64,000 nucleotides of DNA from Phoenix dactylifera (GCF_009389715.1 NC_052404.1:9618480-9682479); one strand, 5' to 3'; numbered from the stretch's first letter, positions 46,401 to 59,365 are shown. Numbers and translations: made by a program. Notes: a model not told the origin generated them from the letters alone.

Positions 46401-49374
46401 AAAAAAACAAATGGGAGTAAGCATTTTCTCGGCCTTTTGCAAAGCAAGGTCATAGTTATGACATGAGAAATTGCAATTTCTTTCTTTATAAATCAAAGGC
46501 ATCATAATACGGCTAAATCCATTTTGAGGATATGAAGAAGGCGACAGGTAGGTAAATACTCATAGATAACACGTTCTTGACAACTTATGAGAGATAATGA
46601 ATCTGTATGCATTTATGAAGGAAGGCTATTATACCCCAACAGATATGAGATTTCTTGAATAATCACATTGACTATTATTGGGTGGAGGAATGTGAACATT
46701 GAGTGAGCTACTGAGGTTGAGTATGCATTTGTCATTTAACTACATCTTGAATGCATCATCATCTTAAGGTTCTGATTTGTGAATAGATCAAGAAATACTC
46801 GTTAATATAATGAAAAATAGAATTGCAATCAGGAAGAGAAAATAATTTAAAATAGCATTCAGAATATAACTTAAAAAACCAGGAAGGACTCAGTACCCTA
46901 TTCATATGATAGGATACGCCCAAGCATGAGAGGCAAGCAAAGTGATAAAAAGATGCACACCTTTTTCAAATAAATCATCTTGAAGATTGGTTCCGTACCT
47001 CATCGACCAGACCAACCCAGTAGCCATCTTGGCATTAAAGTCAAATAATATATTTAAAATCAATGGTAGGTATATCCTAGTCTTCACTGTTTAGTTTGTC
47101 TGTAGAATCCATCTCTATTTACCATTTAGTCAATAGATGTTTGTATTATTGACAGCTTCTCTAATACCAACATAAAACACTCTATTTCAAAGGATCAAAT
47201 GAAAAATTACAAGTCTTGGGCAGCAAAGATAAATTTTGGACATAAGACAATTCATCGCCAAGTCAGATTCCTTAATTTTCACCTGAGTGTTACATGACAT
47301 GACTGTGATCATCATCAAACATTCAGCAGCGCCTAATTCACAAACATAAAGGATGCAAATGCTGGGGAAAAAAAGGCTTCATTGCAAGCAAATGATCCAA
47401 GAGTGCCTACCTTAATAGTAGAAGAGATTGCCGAAACCGCAAACTGCTGTTGCCAGGTTCTTTTGCCAACATCTGATGAACAACAGCGAGAGAACCAATA
47501 TCATCCACTGCAGACCACCTGTCATAGAGCTGCATCCAGCAGTCCACCATATCCCACTGCTTCACGTGCTGCTGGAGAACCTCGACCAGCTGATCCCCAT
47601 GTATCTTCCCATGGAACATCATATAGTTGGGGTCTAATGTCATGACAGCCCTTATATCCTGCAGCGCCCCCTCATTGTCCTCGAGCGACAGAAGGAACCA
47701 TGCCCGGAGCTCAAGGCAGTCGGTCGAGACCTTGAAGCCAAGAATCTTGTTGATCTCTGCAATGGCTGCACCGAGCTTGTCATCATCCATGAGCGCAATT
47801 GCCCGGTACTTGTAAGGGTAGGAGAGCGTTGGGTCGAGCTCGGTGGCAGTCTTGAGGTCTGCCATCTTCTCTTTCCCAATGCAATACAGCGAGCGCTCCT
47901 GGTACATCCACCCGGCGGGCTCATACTCATTGATGAGGCTGTTGATGAGCTTGTACGCGGTGTACTTGTGGCCCCTCTTGAACTTGGCCCTGGCGACGCC
48001 GATGAGAGAGTAGACGTGCCCCTCCTCGGCGGCCTCCTCAAACCACTTCTGGGCGTCCTTGCACTCGCCCCTCTCGAGCATGATGCAGCCCAACTGGTGC
48101 AAAGCTAGCTGCTTTTGCCACCCAGGGGCGGCGCATTCGCCCAATCTCTCGAGCAGCATGACGGTGGTGTTGGACTTCATGTCCTCCTCCATGGCGACCT
48201 GGCTGAGGAAGTAGTAGAGGACGAAGGAGGAGTGGCCGGCGGCAGCGAGGCGCTCGTGGCCCTCCGGGGTGCAGAGGACGGAGGTGATGTCGGGATCGGC
48301 GAGGGACTTGGGGAGGTCGCGGAGGAAGGCCTGGAGGCAGGCGGCGACGAGGAGGTGGGCGGTCTCCTCGAGGGCGTAGTCGACGAGGAGGAGGGCGTCA
48401 TCGGTGGAGCGGACGAGAGAGGCTAGCTTGGCGTCGCAGGAGGCCTTGAGCCCCTCGCAGCAGAACTTGTTGGAGAAGGCGAGTAGCTCCAGAACGGTGT
48501 CGGGGGGGAAGTCGTCGAGGCGGCCGGTGCGGCTGTAGACATCCACGGCCTTCATCCCGCGGGCGGAGATGCCGTTGTGGGTGAAGTTGATGCGCTCCCG
48601 CTGGGCTTCCGCGAAGCCGCCGTAGAGCAGCGTCGACAGGGGCTTCGAGAGGGTGGCCACGCGACACCGCACGCAGGCCACCTCCTCGTCGCCGATACAG
48701 AACCAGACATCGCTTTCCTCCTCATCGGCGATCGAGGGTTTGACGGCGGCGGCGGCGCGGCGGCAGGGGCAGGGGGAGGACTGGGAGAGGGGTTCGGAGG
48801 AGAGGGCAGCGCGGGGGCACTCGAGGGCGGGGCTGGTGCCGGAGCAGGAGGCAAGGGGTGGAGTGGAGGGGTCGAGCTCGTCCTCGCGGCGCTCGAAGCG
48901 GAGCCAGGCGGAGAGTACGAGGCGGTGGTGGACGTCGGGGGCGTGGAGGCGGGCGGAGCGGAGGGAGCGGCGGAGGAGCTTGAGGTCGGCGAGGGGCCGG
49001 AGGAAGGAATGCTGCTCGAGGTAGAGGTCGCAGAGGGTGGCGGGGTCGGCGGCGTCGGAGAGGCGGCGGAAGGAGGCGGCAAGGGCGGAGACGGGGTCGA
49101 CGGGGCGAAGGAAGGGGTCGATGGGGGGGTCGATCTGGTCGGCGGAAGGGAGGCCGTAGGGCAGAAGATTCTCGAAGACAAGGGAGGAGGAATGGTGGTG
49201 GTGGTGGTGGTGGTGCTGGACGGATTTGGATCGGAGGGAGAAGGATGGCCGGAGGTGGTTCTTATCGCCCCCGCCATTGCCGGAGGAGGACGGGTTGAGG
49301 GCGTATACTTGGGTCCCTTTGCACCCGTCGATCAGCTTTAAACTCCGAATGCTGGTCAGGAAATTGTTCTGCAT
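43435..49374 (-). CDS. ETO1-like BTB-TPR adaptor of a CUL3 ubiquitin ligase
   Basis: Exons 49374-47411, 45978-45687, 45592-45283 and 43667-43435 join in phase into 932 residues, close to Arabidopsis ETO1 (951). The start chosen is MQNNFLTSIRSLKLIDGCKG, the conserved family N-terminus; an upstream in-frame ATG at 49458 adds 28 very basic residues and is less likely. The BTB domain starts at about residue 218 (SDVWFCIGDEE, CRVATLSKPLSTLLYGGF). TPR repeats fill the C-terminal half (LALHQLGCIMLERGECKDAQ, AYNNMGSIYVDCDMLDEAAE, ALCLDPTHSDTLDLYNKA). In this family the protein links type-2 ACC synthases to CUL3 for degradation and so restrains ethylene synthesis. Exon 1 is very GC-rich and carries eight consecutive His near residue 55. 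No domain is missing. ETO1 versus EOL paralogue is unresolved. Confidence 0.95.
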
Positions 49375-49459
49375 TTTCTCTCCTTCCCCCCTCTCTCTTC
49401 TTCCCTTCTTTTTGTTCTTTCTTTTCCTCCTTTCTCCCTTCCTCAAGGCATTAACCACT

Positions 49460-49989
49460 AAATTTATGAAAAGATAACAAAATAGGGATTAGAGGAGCCT
49501 GCAAGCCCCGCCGGGGAGGAGAGGGAAATTGGAGAAGGAAGGGCGATGGTGATGCAGGCTTGAAAGAGAGGGAATCTTGTTTTTGTTTTTATATATATAT
49601 ATATTCTGTAATTATTTTGATAGGAAATAGTTTTATAAGAAATTGGAAAGTAAAAATAATAACGAGAGAATGTTGGCCGCCAACCAGATGTAGTTGAGGA
49701 GAGGAGGTTGTTCGAACGAAGCTCTTTTTCCCTCTCCTTCTCTCCAATGATCTCTCGCAAGGGAGGAATTTCTCTCTATCATCAATGGCTGTAATGGTGG
49801 TGGGGTTGGTTCCGCCAGAAGAGGAGGGGCGCGGAAGTCGGGTTGGCTCTCTCGTCTTTGCTTCCGCATCTCTCGTTCCACGTCCCGAGGAGGTAAGAAA
49901 TACTGTGATAACTAATAGAAGACTAAATAAAACGGAAAGTAAGGCAAATGACGATTATTGATGATACGATCTATAAGGATATATAGATA
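49460..49989. other. Upstream region of the ETO1-like gene
   Basis: It contains GA/CT-rich stretches, an (AT) run near 49591-49604 and no supported coding sequence. It probably holds the minus-strand promoter and leader of the ETO1-like gene. Confidence 0.4.
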
Positions 49990-50350
49990 TGTAAATGGAA
50001 GTAGTTTAATTTTGATTTTCTTTCTTAATAAAATCATGTCCAAGATATGATATGAAGTGTTAATTGCTTCAGCCCAAAAGTATTTTAGAAAATTACTTTC
50101 ACACAACATAGTTCTTGTCATTTCTTTCAAGGTTATGTTTTTCCTTTTTATTACTTTATTTTGCTGTGGAGTTTTAGATGCAGAAAAATTATGCTTAATT
50201 CTATTTTCACTACAATAATTTTCAAAATGTTGATTTTCAAATTCTGTACCATGATCACTTCTTATAGCTATAATTGTGGAATTCTTTTTATTTATGACTT
50301 TCATTCGAGATTCCATTCTGCGGACCCCACTAGGAATTGAGGTACGTGTC
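49990..50350 (-). pseudogene. Ty1/copia integrase remnant
   Basis: The minus strand reads IAIRSDHGTEFENQHFENYC, then IKHNFSASKTPQQN, then LKEMTRTMLCESNFLKYFWA, the copia integrase core. The catalytic glutamate expected after TPQQNxVxx is replaced by lysine (VIKRKN). Sequence beyond either side degenerates, and no LTRs, RT or gag were found. It is a dead fragment. Confidence 0.85.
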
Positions 50351-50375
50351 ATGCAGTTATCAACTTTCATAGTCT

Positions 50376-50393
50376 TCATTGCCATCCTGCCTC

Positions 50394-50426
<33 letters not shown>

Positions 50427-50447
50427 GTGAAGGCAGGATGGCAATGG
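50376..50447. repeat. Inverted repeat around an (ATT)n microsatellite
   Basis: cattgccatcctgcct (about 50378-50393) is complementary to aggcaggatggcaatg (about 50431-50446), and the loop between is a tttattattatt run with gtga. It can fold into a long hairpin. It sits at the junction between the copia remnant and the SINE-like sequence. Confidence 0.8.
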
Positions 50448-50790
50448 CCACCAAGGTGGTATCCTGATGGTAAGGAAGCGATAATTTCGTCCAAGTTGTC
50501 CGGGTTCGAAATCCGCGGGCGTCGATTAAATTCGGGGACCGGATGCTCCACATCCGGATGGCTTGTTGGCTGTTATACTTTCCTTTCACCTATATCTGGG
50601 CGGTGCCAAGTATGATGTACTCACCTTCATGTGGGAAGGATATGAGTAAAACAGAATCTACCCGCATCGAATATTCTTCTGGCGGGGCGGGAGCCTAGTG
50701 GGGGCTGCTACGCGAGGGTGGGCTGGTCCCTTCCTCCCCCCTACCCCTCTTTTTTTAGCAAAAAAGAAAAAAAAAAAAAAAAAAAGGAGA
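50440..50790 (+). mobile_element. tRNA-derived SINE-like element with A-rich tail
   Basis: A polymerase III A-box-like gatggtaaggaagcg (about 50467) is followed some 35 bases later by a B box ggttcgaaatcc (about 50511). A ~250-bp body then ends in gcaaaaaagaaaaaaaaa at 50758-50785. This order fits a plant tRNA-derived SINE. Target duplications were not found, and the 5' edge is uncertain because of the hairpin. Confidence 0.6.
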
Positions 50791-52377
50791 GAGGCTAGAA
50801 ACTTAGCCGGACATGACACAGTTAACGAGAGATTACGTTGTCATGGGTCGCGGAGAATCTCTCGAAGACTCGCTTAGCTTGAGGTCGGATATCAAAGCCG
50901 GATTAACTTCAACATTAATCCATTCTTTACGATAAATGCACTGCTTTTGATAGAAGTGCTCTTTTACTAGGTGTATCAGAAAAGGGCGTGTCATTATGAG
51001 TTTTCTTTCTCCTGTTGACTGCTAACAAATCCATTCTCATAATGATTTCGATCGGACTGCTAACGAAAGATGAAAAGAAAATATCGCATATGATTAAGTG
51101 CTAATTTTCCTCATAGTTTTAAGAAATACTTACAGTCAAAGATATATGACAGCTTTCCATTGACTGCGCTATTGGAAACTGCATCTGGTCTACTAGGCTG
51201 GCCGGGTGGCTGGTGGTAATGTGGCCACGCAAATGATGACGAGCCATGAGAGTTGCCCAAAGCGGCCTTTTACAGTCATGCAGACGGCGGCTTTAAGCAG
51301 CTTGGCATGCCCCCACAAGTCAATCAAAGAGCTACCAGACCTGCCCAGGGAATGCGAGTGACGAAGAGTCCCAGGCATCGACCTCCATCTGCTGTTGGTG
51401 TGTGTTTGTTTTCTGCCACCCGCGCATGTTTTTCTTGTGTACTCTCCTGTGGCTGAGAATCAAGGTTAGTTGTTATTGGAGGCGTCACAGGTCATAGATC
51501 AACTTCAAGGCAAAGTGCAGCGCAATGCATGGGAAAAAAGGGCATGACCAGAAGCTGTGATCTTAATCTGATTCAAGATTGGTGAAATCACGCATTTTAT
51601 TGATGACCTCTTCTTGGCATCTTTTTAAAAAGGGAGATGAATCCAGATGAATGTATCGAGTAAAAAATATATTTAACTGTCCAAAATATTCTTTTAGAAA
51701 GGACACCAGAGGGTCAATTTAGATTTCGATCTGGTAACCAAATATTCAATATAAGCTCAGTTATAATTTATCTAATTAGCCAAAATAGTCTCTTTTTTTC
51801 CCACTTTTTAATGCATCCACTAATTTCAGTAATGTATAACATATTAACATGCATCTTTTAAGGAACTTCTCCCTCATACAACTGAACGTATATACTGCCG
51901 TTCATCTCCAGTCCTGCGTTGCTTTACAGGTGATATTCTTGATGCATATCTTCAGTCCTGCAATATTAAAAAAATGTTCGAAAGATGAGTTGTCACTTTT
52001 CAGACCTTATAAGGTGCTTCTTAAACAGGTTAGACCACACAGATGCCTACGTATGCAATAACATGGTCATGCAAGTAATGGGACTTCTTCCAGGAACATG
52101 CACCACTGCATAACATAACATCACAAGTGCATATATGCACACATATCTACTGCCAGTCTTATACAACTGCATGAATAAGCAGGGAACCTTCAAATCATAT
52201 AATATTTTATTTCTCACATTTTTGCACATTTAGAGTTGCTCAAATCCCAGAAATAGAGTGTTACATACAGATGTAAACATGGCTATATAATCATTAAATA
52301 AAAATTGGGATTGAAGAAAAGCTTCTAGAGAACCACTTCTCTGATAATGATGATTATTACTCCTTATGACAAATAAG

Positions 52378-52532
52378 AGTGTCGGACTCAGCACAATGGT
52401 AAGGTTACTTCATTGTGACCTAGATATGGGCTTGAATCATAGAAACACTCTCCTTACGTGAGGATAAGGCTGCATATGTTTGACCCTTCTCAGACTCATA
52501 TGGCAAAAGCCTCATGCACTGCAATGCCCTTA
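52378..52532 (+). mobile_element. Au-type SINE, diverged
   Basis: The order of landmarks matches the plant Au SINE: gactcagcacaatggtaagg (A box), ttacttcattgtgacct, a B-box position reading gcttgaatcatag, gataaggctgcatatg, tttgacccttctcagac, and a terminal gcactgcaatgccctta. The B box is mutated, so internal promoter activity is unlikely. Confidence 0.8.
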
Positions 52533-52618
52533 TTTATTACACCTTGTGACAAACAAAGTAAATAGTCAAGTTGGACCTGAAGCAATTATGAACCAATAAA
52601 TATGAGATTAATAACAAA

Positions 52619-52621
<3 letters not shown>

Positions 52622-52667
<46 letters not shown>

Positions 52668-52671
52668 TATA
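52622..52671. repeat. (TA)n microsatellite
   Basis: About 50 bases of almost pure AT dinucleotide with one phase slip. Confidence 0.95.
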
Positions 52672-54784
52672 GGGAAATAAGGTACAGGATCAGATAAAAT
52701 AAGAGCATTTCAGTAGCAGGGGAAAATTTAGAATTTAACAATGAAAGGCAGATGCATTTAGAGTTGAGGGATAACTGATCATGGAAGGAGGTAGCTTTTT
52801 TGCTTGCTTTCCTCAATGCTATAGCAGAAGGACAGATGGTAATATGGAGACGAATTGGAATATGGTAAATAGAGTAGAGATGCAACTCCAAGCTGTTATC
52901 TGATAACAGATCATAACCAAGACCTAAGAGAAATTATAAGAACGGCATACAGGAAGTTCTCTACATCAGAAAGTATGCTAGCATCAATGGAAAGCAAGAT
53001 ACAGTTATCTTAAAGGTAAGGATGAGCTAATACTGGCAATCTAGAACAAAGGTTAAATAGAGAGTGACAAGATTGGCATCTCCGTACAGGTTCTCTAACC
53101 CACAAAGTAATGCTTCCATACATGGTTTAAACTTTAAACTTGTCTCGATCTAAAATGTAGTAAAAGTGCCTAACATTTTCTTAATTTTGACAGTGCACCA
53201 AACCCATAGATCATTGATCTTAGACAGAAAACCAATCTTGACAAATTTGACAGAACTGGCCAGTCATCAGCCTCAAGCTATGTCCGTGTAGGTGTAAGAA
53301 GATTGACCATTTACCTTTCAGTTTATTGTCTGCTGCTACCTTAAATTAAGTACTTCAATGACCAAAGTGAGTCATCTTGGTTTCCCTGTAATCGAGTTAC
53401 AAAAGGTCTTAGAGCCGAACATTATAGCTGTTCATGTTCCCAACTCAATTGAACAGTGATCTGACAAAAAGAGCAAAAAATGAACTGTCCCACAAGCTTG
53501 CCAAGTAATAGCCCACCAAAATCATGTGGCTTTCCACTAACCCATCAAACTAAAATGTCACCCTGGTTAAAATTACAGTTTTTGTTAGACCGATGTCATT
53601 TTCAGCCTTATATATTTTTGTATTATTTATAGATAGTAAACATACAAGTGTATTATTTATAGATAGTCAACATGTAAGTGAGCCTTTCATTAAGCCCTAA
53701 TGCTTCAAAAGATATTATAGCCTTCAAGTAGTTTTCAAAGACCTATGTGTTTATCATTTGTCACCCACCAAATATTACAGTCATCTTTTTAAAGAGTGAC
53801 GATTTAAACAATTAGATGGTGCATCTCCAGACTCTGGGAGTTAAATGCTTGCACTGTTATGGTTAAGTACTTGCTGTCTCAAAATCAAACAATGGACATA
53901 ATCAGAACAAGTGATTTTCTCCTCCTCCTTACCAATCTTTTAGCTTTCCAAGTATTATAGTGACCATAAAATGATGATTTCTCCATATTTTTGCTGACTG
54001 CACTATGCTTGGTTGCTGGAAAACCATATTTATGCATGAATTGGAGAACAGTGAATAATCATTCATCTTCACCAGTTACAAAAGAGAGATATGCTAATGC
54101 ACAACTGTGGATCAAGTATATGTCATTAAGCCGCACAACTTAGAAAAGCAGCATTACATGGATTTCCTAAAAGGAGAAAAATCAGGATTAAATTGAATGG
54201 AGATGAGAAACTTCATGCATTGAAATAAAATGATTGAGAATATCTGAAGCATATTCAAATAGCAACAGGAAGTGGAGAAGCGATACATATAAAGTAAATA
54301 TCAGTAGCACTTCACAAATGTTAGAGGAAGGGAAATTATGAAGAAGGGAGGACATACCTGCGCCTCTGTGCCGATTGATTTTCCACAAAATGGGAAACAG
54401 GGTAGTTTGGCATTTCAAGACATCACCATACTGAGTACAATGCAGACTTAATAATCAAGCTTCAACCTTAGGGAGACTTAATAGAGCCATCCAGAAGATT
54501 ATTTCAGACAACTCACACATTTGAAATCTGAGATTTTCAACATCATAGAAGGCAAAGTTACAAAAATCTGAGACTATATATATTTTATTTATGCCTGTAT
54601 AGACACTGGTAACATTTTTTTTGGAAGTACTTTATCTTGATCCATGTTTGGTGCCTACTAAAACCCTGTAACTCCCGGTCCTCATTCATCCTTACTATAC
54701 AAGTCCAGCAAAATGCTTAAGAAAAGTTTGGCTGGTAAGAGAACAATCAACCAAACAAGTCGGCAGAAGCTCTCATCGAAGCCT

Positions 54785-57700
54785 TCAGAGCATTTTTACA
54801 ATCCACAGCTTATATTTACTTATGTACAAATATACAAGGCAGGGTCCAATCAAATCCATATCAGATAGGCGCTTGCAAAGTTTGATGTAAGGTTCAATAT
54901 TTCCAGATTCCTGTATGCTCCTCCTTAGTCCCTGCAACACAGCTGCCCTGTCTATGTATTCAGGCCATAACCCCAAATCAAGCATTTGTATGAGAGTTTC
55001 TGAAGCATCTAAATAAAACCCTCCTTTGACATAACCTCTCAATAACCATGATAGTGTTTTCTTTCTACGCCCTGCACTCATAGCCTCCACTCCAGCTAGC
55101 AACCGACGAACAGCACCGACTTCATTTTGAGAAGCGCAAATGGCTAAAACAACATCATAAAGCTCCCTGTCGGGCTCCTTGCCCAAAAGCTTCATTTGCC
55201 ATAGCTCATACTCGGCTTCCAGACCACAACCAGCACAAGTATATACAGCAAGGAGCCTCTCATGAACTACTCCTGCAATCAAAGAACTTCCCTCTTGCAT
55301 TGCCCAATTTGACAAACGGATTCCATAACTTATAAGATCTGACTGATATTTTTCGATATGGTGCAAATTCTCATCATCGATTTCAGCTAGTAAGCCAGAC
55401 TTTATTGATCCCTTCAACTTACGTAAAGCTTTTGAGAACTCCTTTTGCTCTTTAACCAATGCTGTCAATGCAATAAGGTAACTGTAAACCTCAGGTCTCA
55501 ATCCACTCTCCTTAAACTCGATGACCAATTTGACTGCTCCAATGTATTCTCCATCCACCTGGTAATAAAATTTACACAAAGGGTTTAAAGAAAAGAACAT
55601 CATCGCTGATTTAATCTAACCATTTAGAAGTTTCTGTCAAATACAAATGGTTGAATATAACATTCTCTTCAACAACAAAGATATCTTAAGAAAGCATATT
55701 ATAGCATATCACTGAGATGCAACATAAAAAAGATGAATATACAGAACTTTCCAGAAATGTGAAACAGGTACAATGTGTTAAGTAAAGGAAAAGAACCTTG
55801 CACCATTATCTGATTCCCGCTTGACATTTTCTTGCTTGGTTTAAATGTGCATCAGAAGATGTTGGGTACAACATGTAATAAAGTTTCTCGGCTTTTCCAA
55901 ACCAGGGAGTTTAATGCGAAGGCAGGAAAAAAGAAGAAGAAATGGATAACTCAAAAGTAATACAAAGAGAACTTTGAACTATGATAAAATCCAGTATAAA
56001 AGCATAAAAAGAACTCCAGGATTAACTGACCCTATCCAAATACACCAAACTATACATATCACAACAGCAGAATCGCTTAAGCAAACTCAAAGCATATTTA
56101 ATTATATTCTTGAAGATCTCAAAAATGGATCTCAAAAATGGCACTTCATATTGCTAGACAACAATAAGATTTACTTTCTCACACAAAATACTAAACACCA
56201 AAATAACCACCTTTTAAGAACCTAATATAGCTTCTATATATTCTCTAATATAACTAAAGATCCAAAGTGTTTTAAAATACTCTCACAGCTATTCATGACA
56301 AAGGCCACAGCACAATATTACATTATGAAATTGATCCTGGGTGAGAGTTCCAGATAGAAAATGCACGTGTTCACAAGAAAAGAACACTCAGCAAAATTAT
56401 TCTCTCACATTCACATTTTTGTTGTCTATTGTCTTTTTCACGATAGCTAGAATGTAATTAAAGCCATAAAAAGGAGCTTGGTCGCAAGGAACTTCCAAAC
56501 ATGAATGCGGCAGGCCAGGGCTGAGAACTCTAAAGACAAAATAATACCCTTAAAATAGATTGATATTAGGTCAGTGAAAGAACCAGACATGTTCCAATTG
56601 CCAAACAAGAAGATCTTACTTGTAGACATAGATAGAATTTCTCTTTCTTTGCAATCCAAATTTCTTCCAAGCAATGCAAATGTACGGTCAAGGGTATAGA
56701 GCACTCTGTAAAGAGGACTTGCTCTGTGGCCTGAGAAGGTTCTGCAATTTTCTTTTTGAACAAAGATAGAATTTTGATCATCCTTTAATTATGATATTAC
56801 TAACAAGTACGATGTGTGGGTGCAAACTTTCTTCAATTGTATTATCTAGTTCAACCTCTTGATGTCCTATTTTTGCAAAATAATGAGATGTTGGGTAGTC
56901 TTCCTTGTCTTGTCAATCAGATTGGGATGAGTCAGCAGGTCAGAATATGAGGAAAGACTAAGTGCTTTTGAAGTTTTTTGCCCTCTATTTCTTCCAATTC
57001 TATCGATTTATTGAGGGTCAAATGCTCATTGCAAAGTATGTGACTACTATTGTGAGGACCCGTGCGGGCATGTGTTTAGTCCCACATCGGTTATTTGCTG
57101 GATAGATCTTGGATATTTATACAGGATCAAGGAACCTAAATAGTACCTTCTGGCTAGCCATTTTGGGTGAGGTTCTGGGTTGTGACAAATGGTATCAGAG
57201 CGGACTCGGCTCATAATCTATGTAGACTAGAGAACACTGTAGCACGGATCTATTGGGGCTGACCACGAGCCGATCGTGGTGTTTGTTATTAGATTTGAAT
57301 GGATTTGAACCCTTAGCTTGACGAGGGCGTCAGGACTTGAACGGGGAAAGTATGTGAGGACCCGTGCGGACGTGTGTTTAGTCCCACATCGGTTATTTGC
57401 TGGGTAGATCTTGGGTACTTATACAGGATCAAGGAATGCAAATAATACCTTCCGGCTAACCACTTTGGGTGAGGTCCTGGGTTGTGACAAATGGTATCAG
57501 AGCGGACTCGGCTCATAATCTATATGGATTAGAGGACACTATAGCACGGATCCATTGGGGCTGACCACGAGCCGATCGTGGTGTTTGTGATTAGATTTGA
57601 ATGGATTTGAACCCTTAACGAGGACGTCAGGGCATAAACGGGGGGAGTATGTGAGGATCCGTGCGGGCGTGTGTTTAGTCCCACTTCGGTTATTTGCTGG

Positions 57701-59365
57701 ATAGATCTTAGGTACTTATACAGGATCAAGGAACCCAAATAATACCTTCCGGCTAGCCATTTTGGGTGAGGTCCTGGGTTGTGACAACTATATCCTAGCT
57801 GAAGTTGTAGGACCTAAGTAGGCTCAAAAAAAAAAAATCCTTGCACAGAAACAACTGATTTCCAACGGCACATAATTTCTGAGTATGACATTTACTTTGT
57901 TGAGTCAGATTATTCTCATCACTCATTGGCATAAGGTTTCCTTTTTTTCAATCTTAAAGTGATTTTGAGGATTGTTGCCGAACTTATGATCAAAGCACAG
58001 CACTGATTCTACTTGTTACAATTATTGGTTGGTTTTCCTTGTGGAAGCACACCCATAAAGGGGGTAAAAATGCTTGTATTATGGTTTTAAGTGTAATTAG
58101 AGAAACCATCATAAAGGATAACAATATCAAGAACATTGCCACGAATCTCTCCTTGTCTTGAGGTGACTGGGCAAAATGGATGTATTGTCATTAAATACTA
58201 ATACATAAATTGATCTAAACTCAGAGATGAAGCAAACATGAACTTAGGCAACCAAAAGAGAGAAAGGAAAATTACAAAGTTATTTGTGACTTGCTATTCT
58301 GTTGAAAGGTCTCTTAGAAACATAAATGATCAAGATCTCACAACCTATAGGGTAATGTGCTCTAATCCACTTGTTCTAGTGTTTAAGATAGAAGAACAGT
58401 TGGCCTTTTCTTTTGAACATTTTCACCCCTATCAGTGATAGTTCAAATTTTACTAATTTAATGGTCAACAGCTACAGTGATTCAAGCGAAGTTATCAAGC
58501 AATGAACCTAATCATTCAGCTGATAAACATCAATCTTGTTAAAATAAGCCATACTTATTGATGCTGAATCATAAGCAGAACTTAAAATTGACACTCTTAC
58601 CATCATCTTCCACGCAAGAAACCCTAGAAGCCCTCCTCTTTCGTTCTCATCACCATCTCCAATCCTATAACTCCCGACCCCTCCTCTTCTCATCACATCC
58701 TTCACGAACATCACCGCCTGGTCCTTTTTCCGTCTCTCCCAGTACAAAGAAACCGCCTTTTCCACCATACTGAAACCCGGCTCCAGGCCAACACAGTCCA
58801 TCTCGTTGAGCAGCGCCACCACATCATCCACCGCATGATCCCCACCAATCAGCCGCTCAATCCACCCGCACACGATCGACACCATCAGCTCCATCGTCTC
58901 CCCGTCCACCCGGTTCTCCTTCCGGAGCCAGTCAAAGACCTCAAGGGCACAGTACGAGTCCCTCCCCTCCTGGGCGAAGTAGACCAGCACCAGCTGAAGC
59001 TCACGGGCAGAAAGCCGCTCCACCATCTCCCCAAGAACGTCGGAGGGATCTCGAACCATCCGCTCCAGCTCCTCGATCGCCTCAAAGAACCCCTCCCCCA
59101 TTTCCTCCTCATCACTCGTCATAATCCGATCAAATCGAACAGACCGCAGCCGCTTGATCGTTAGAGAATAAGCAATTCCAATTCCGCCGAAATCCTGAAA
59201 GCTAGGGTTTCGGTGATCGGATATTGATGCAGAAACCCTGAGAAGAAGAGGAGGCAAGAGAAGAGATCTCGGATCGGATCGATGGAAGTGGAGACGGCTG
59301 CGGGAGGAGAGGGAGGAGGAGGAGGAGAAAGGGAGAGAGGAACCGATGGGAGGAGCGAGAGCCAT
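54785..59365 (-). CDS. PPR-like protein, probably chloroplast-targeted (At2g17033-type)
   Basis: Two exons, 59365-58601 and 55558-54785, join in phase (MM|VDGEYIGAVKLV) across a 3.0-kb GT-AG intron into 512 residues. The N-terminus is Ser/Arg/Leu-rich with few acidic residues (SSLPFSSSSSLSSRSR), like a plastid transit peptide. Helical repeat segments follow: YCALEVFDWLRKENRVDGET, LLNEMDCVGLEPGF, LVIEFKESGLRPEVYSYLIA, ELWQMKLLGKEPDRELYDVV, LIQMLDLGLWPEYIDRAAVL. These are PPR-like 35-residue units with irregular spacing. PPR proteins bind organelle RNA; the target is unknown. Size and layout fit the Arabidopsis At2g17033 group, by memory only. The intron carries a TRIM-like array at 57051-57786 on the opposite strand. 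Confidence 0.88.
57051..57786 (+). mobile_element. TRIM-like element, tandem form with three LTRs (TSD ACTAT)
   Basis: Three LTRs of exactly 137 bp (57051-57187, 57353-57489, 57650-57786) start TGTGAGG and end TTGTGACA (the last GTTGTGACA). Each of the first two is followed by a tRNA-Met primer site tggtatcagagc (57190-57201 and 57492-57503) and a non-coding interior (165 and 160 bp) ending in a purine run (cggggaaagta or cggggggagta). The whole array has one 5-bp duplication, actat, at 57046-57050 and 57787-57791. It lies in the PPR-like gene's intron, antisense to the gene. Confidence 0.94.

Larger units (their letters stand above)
50791..54784. other. Intergenic region with repeats, no supported gene
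   Basis: Besides the SINE (52378-52532) and TA microsatellite (52622-52671), I recognise nothing coding. A tandem tgtattatttatagatagt motif occurs near 53621-53670. A minus-strand tttatt/AATAAA at 54584-54589 may be the polyadenylation signal of the PPR-like gene. Confidence 0.4.

Noticed and set aside
48577-49341. 254-codon plus-strand frame rich in Gly/Glu/Val
   Set aside because: It is the antisense shadow of the GC-rich first exon of the ETO1-like gene; the minus strand has the conserved domains.
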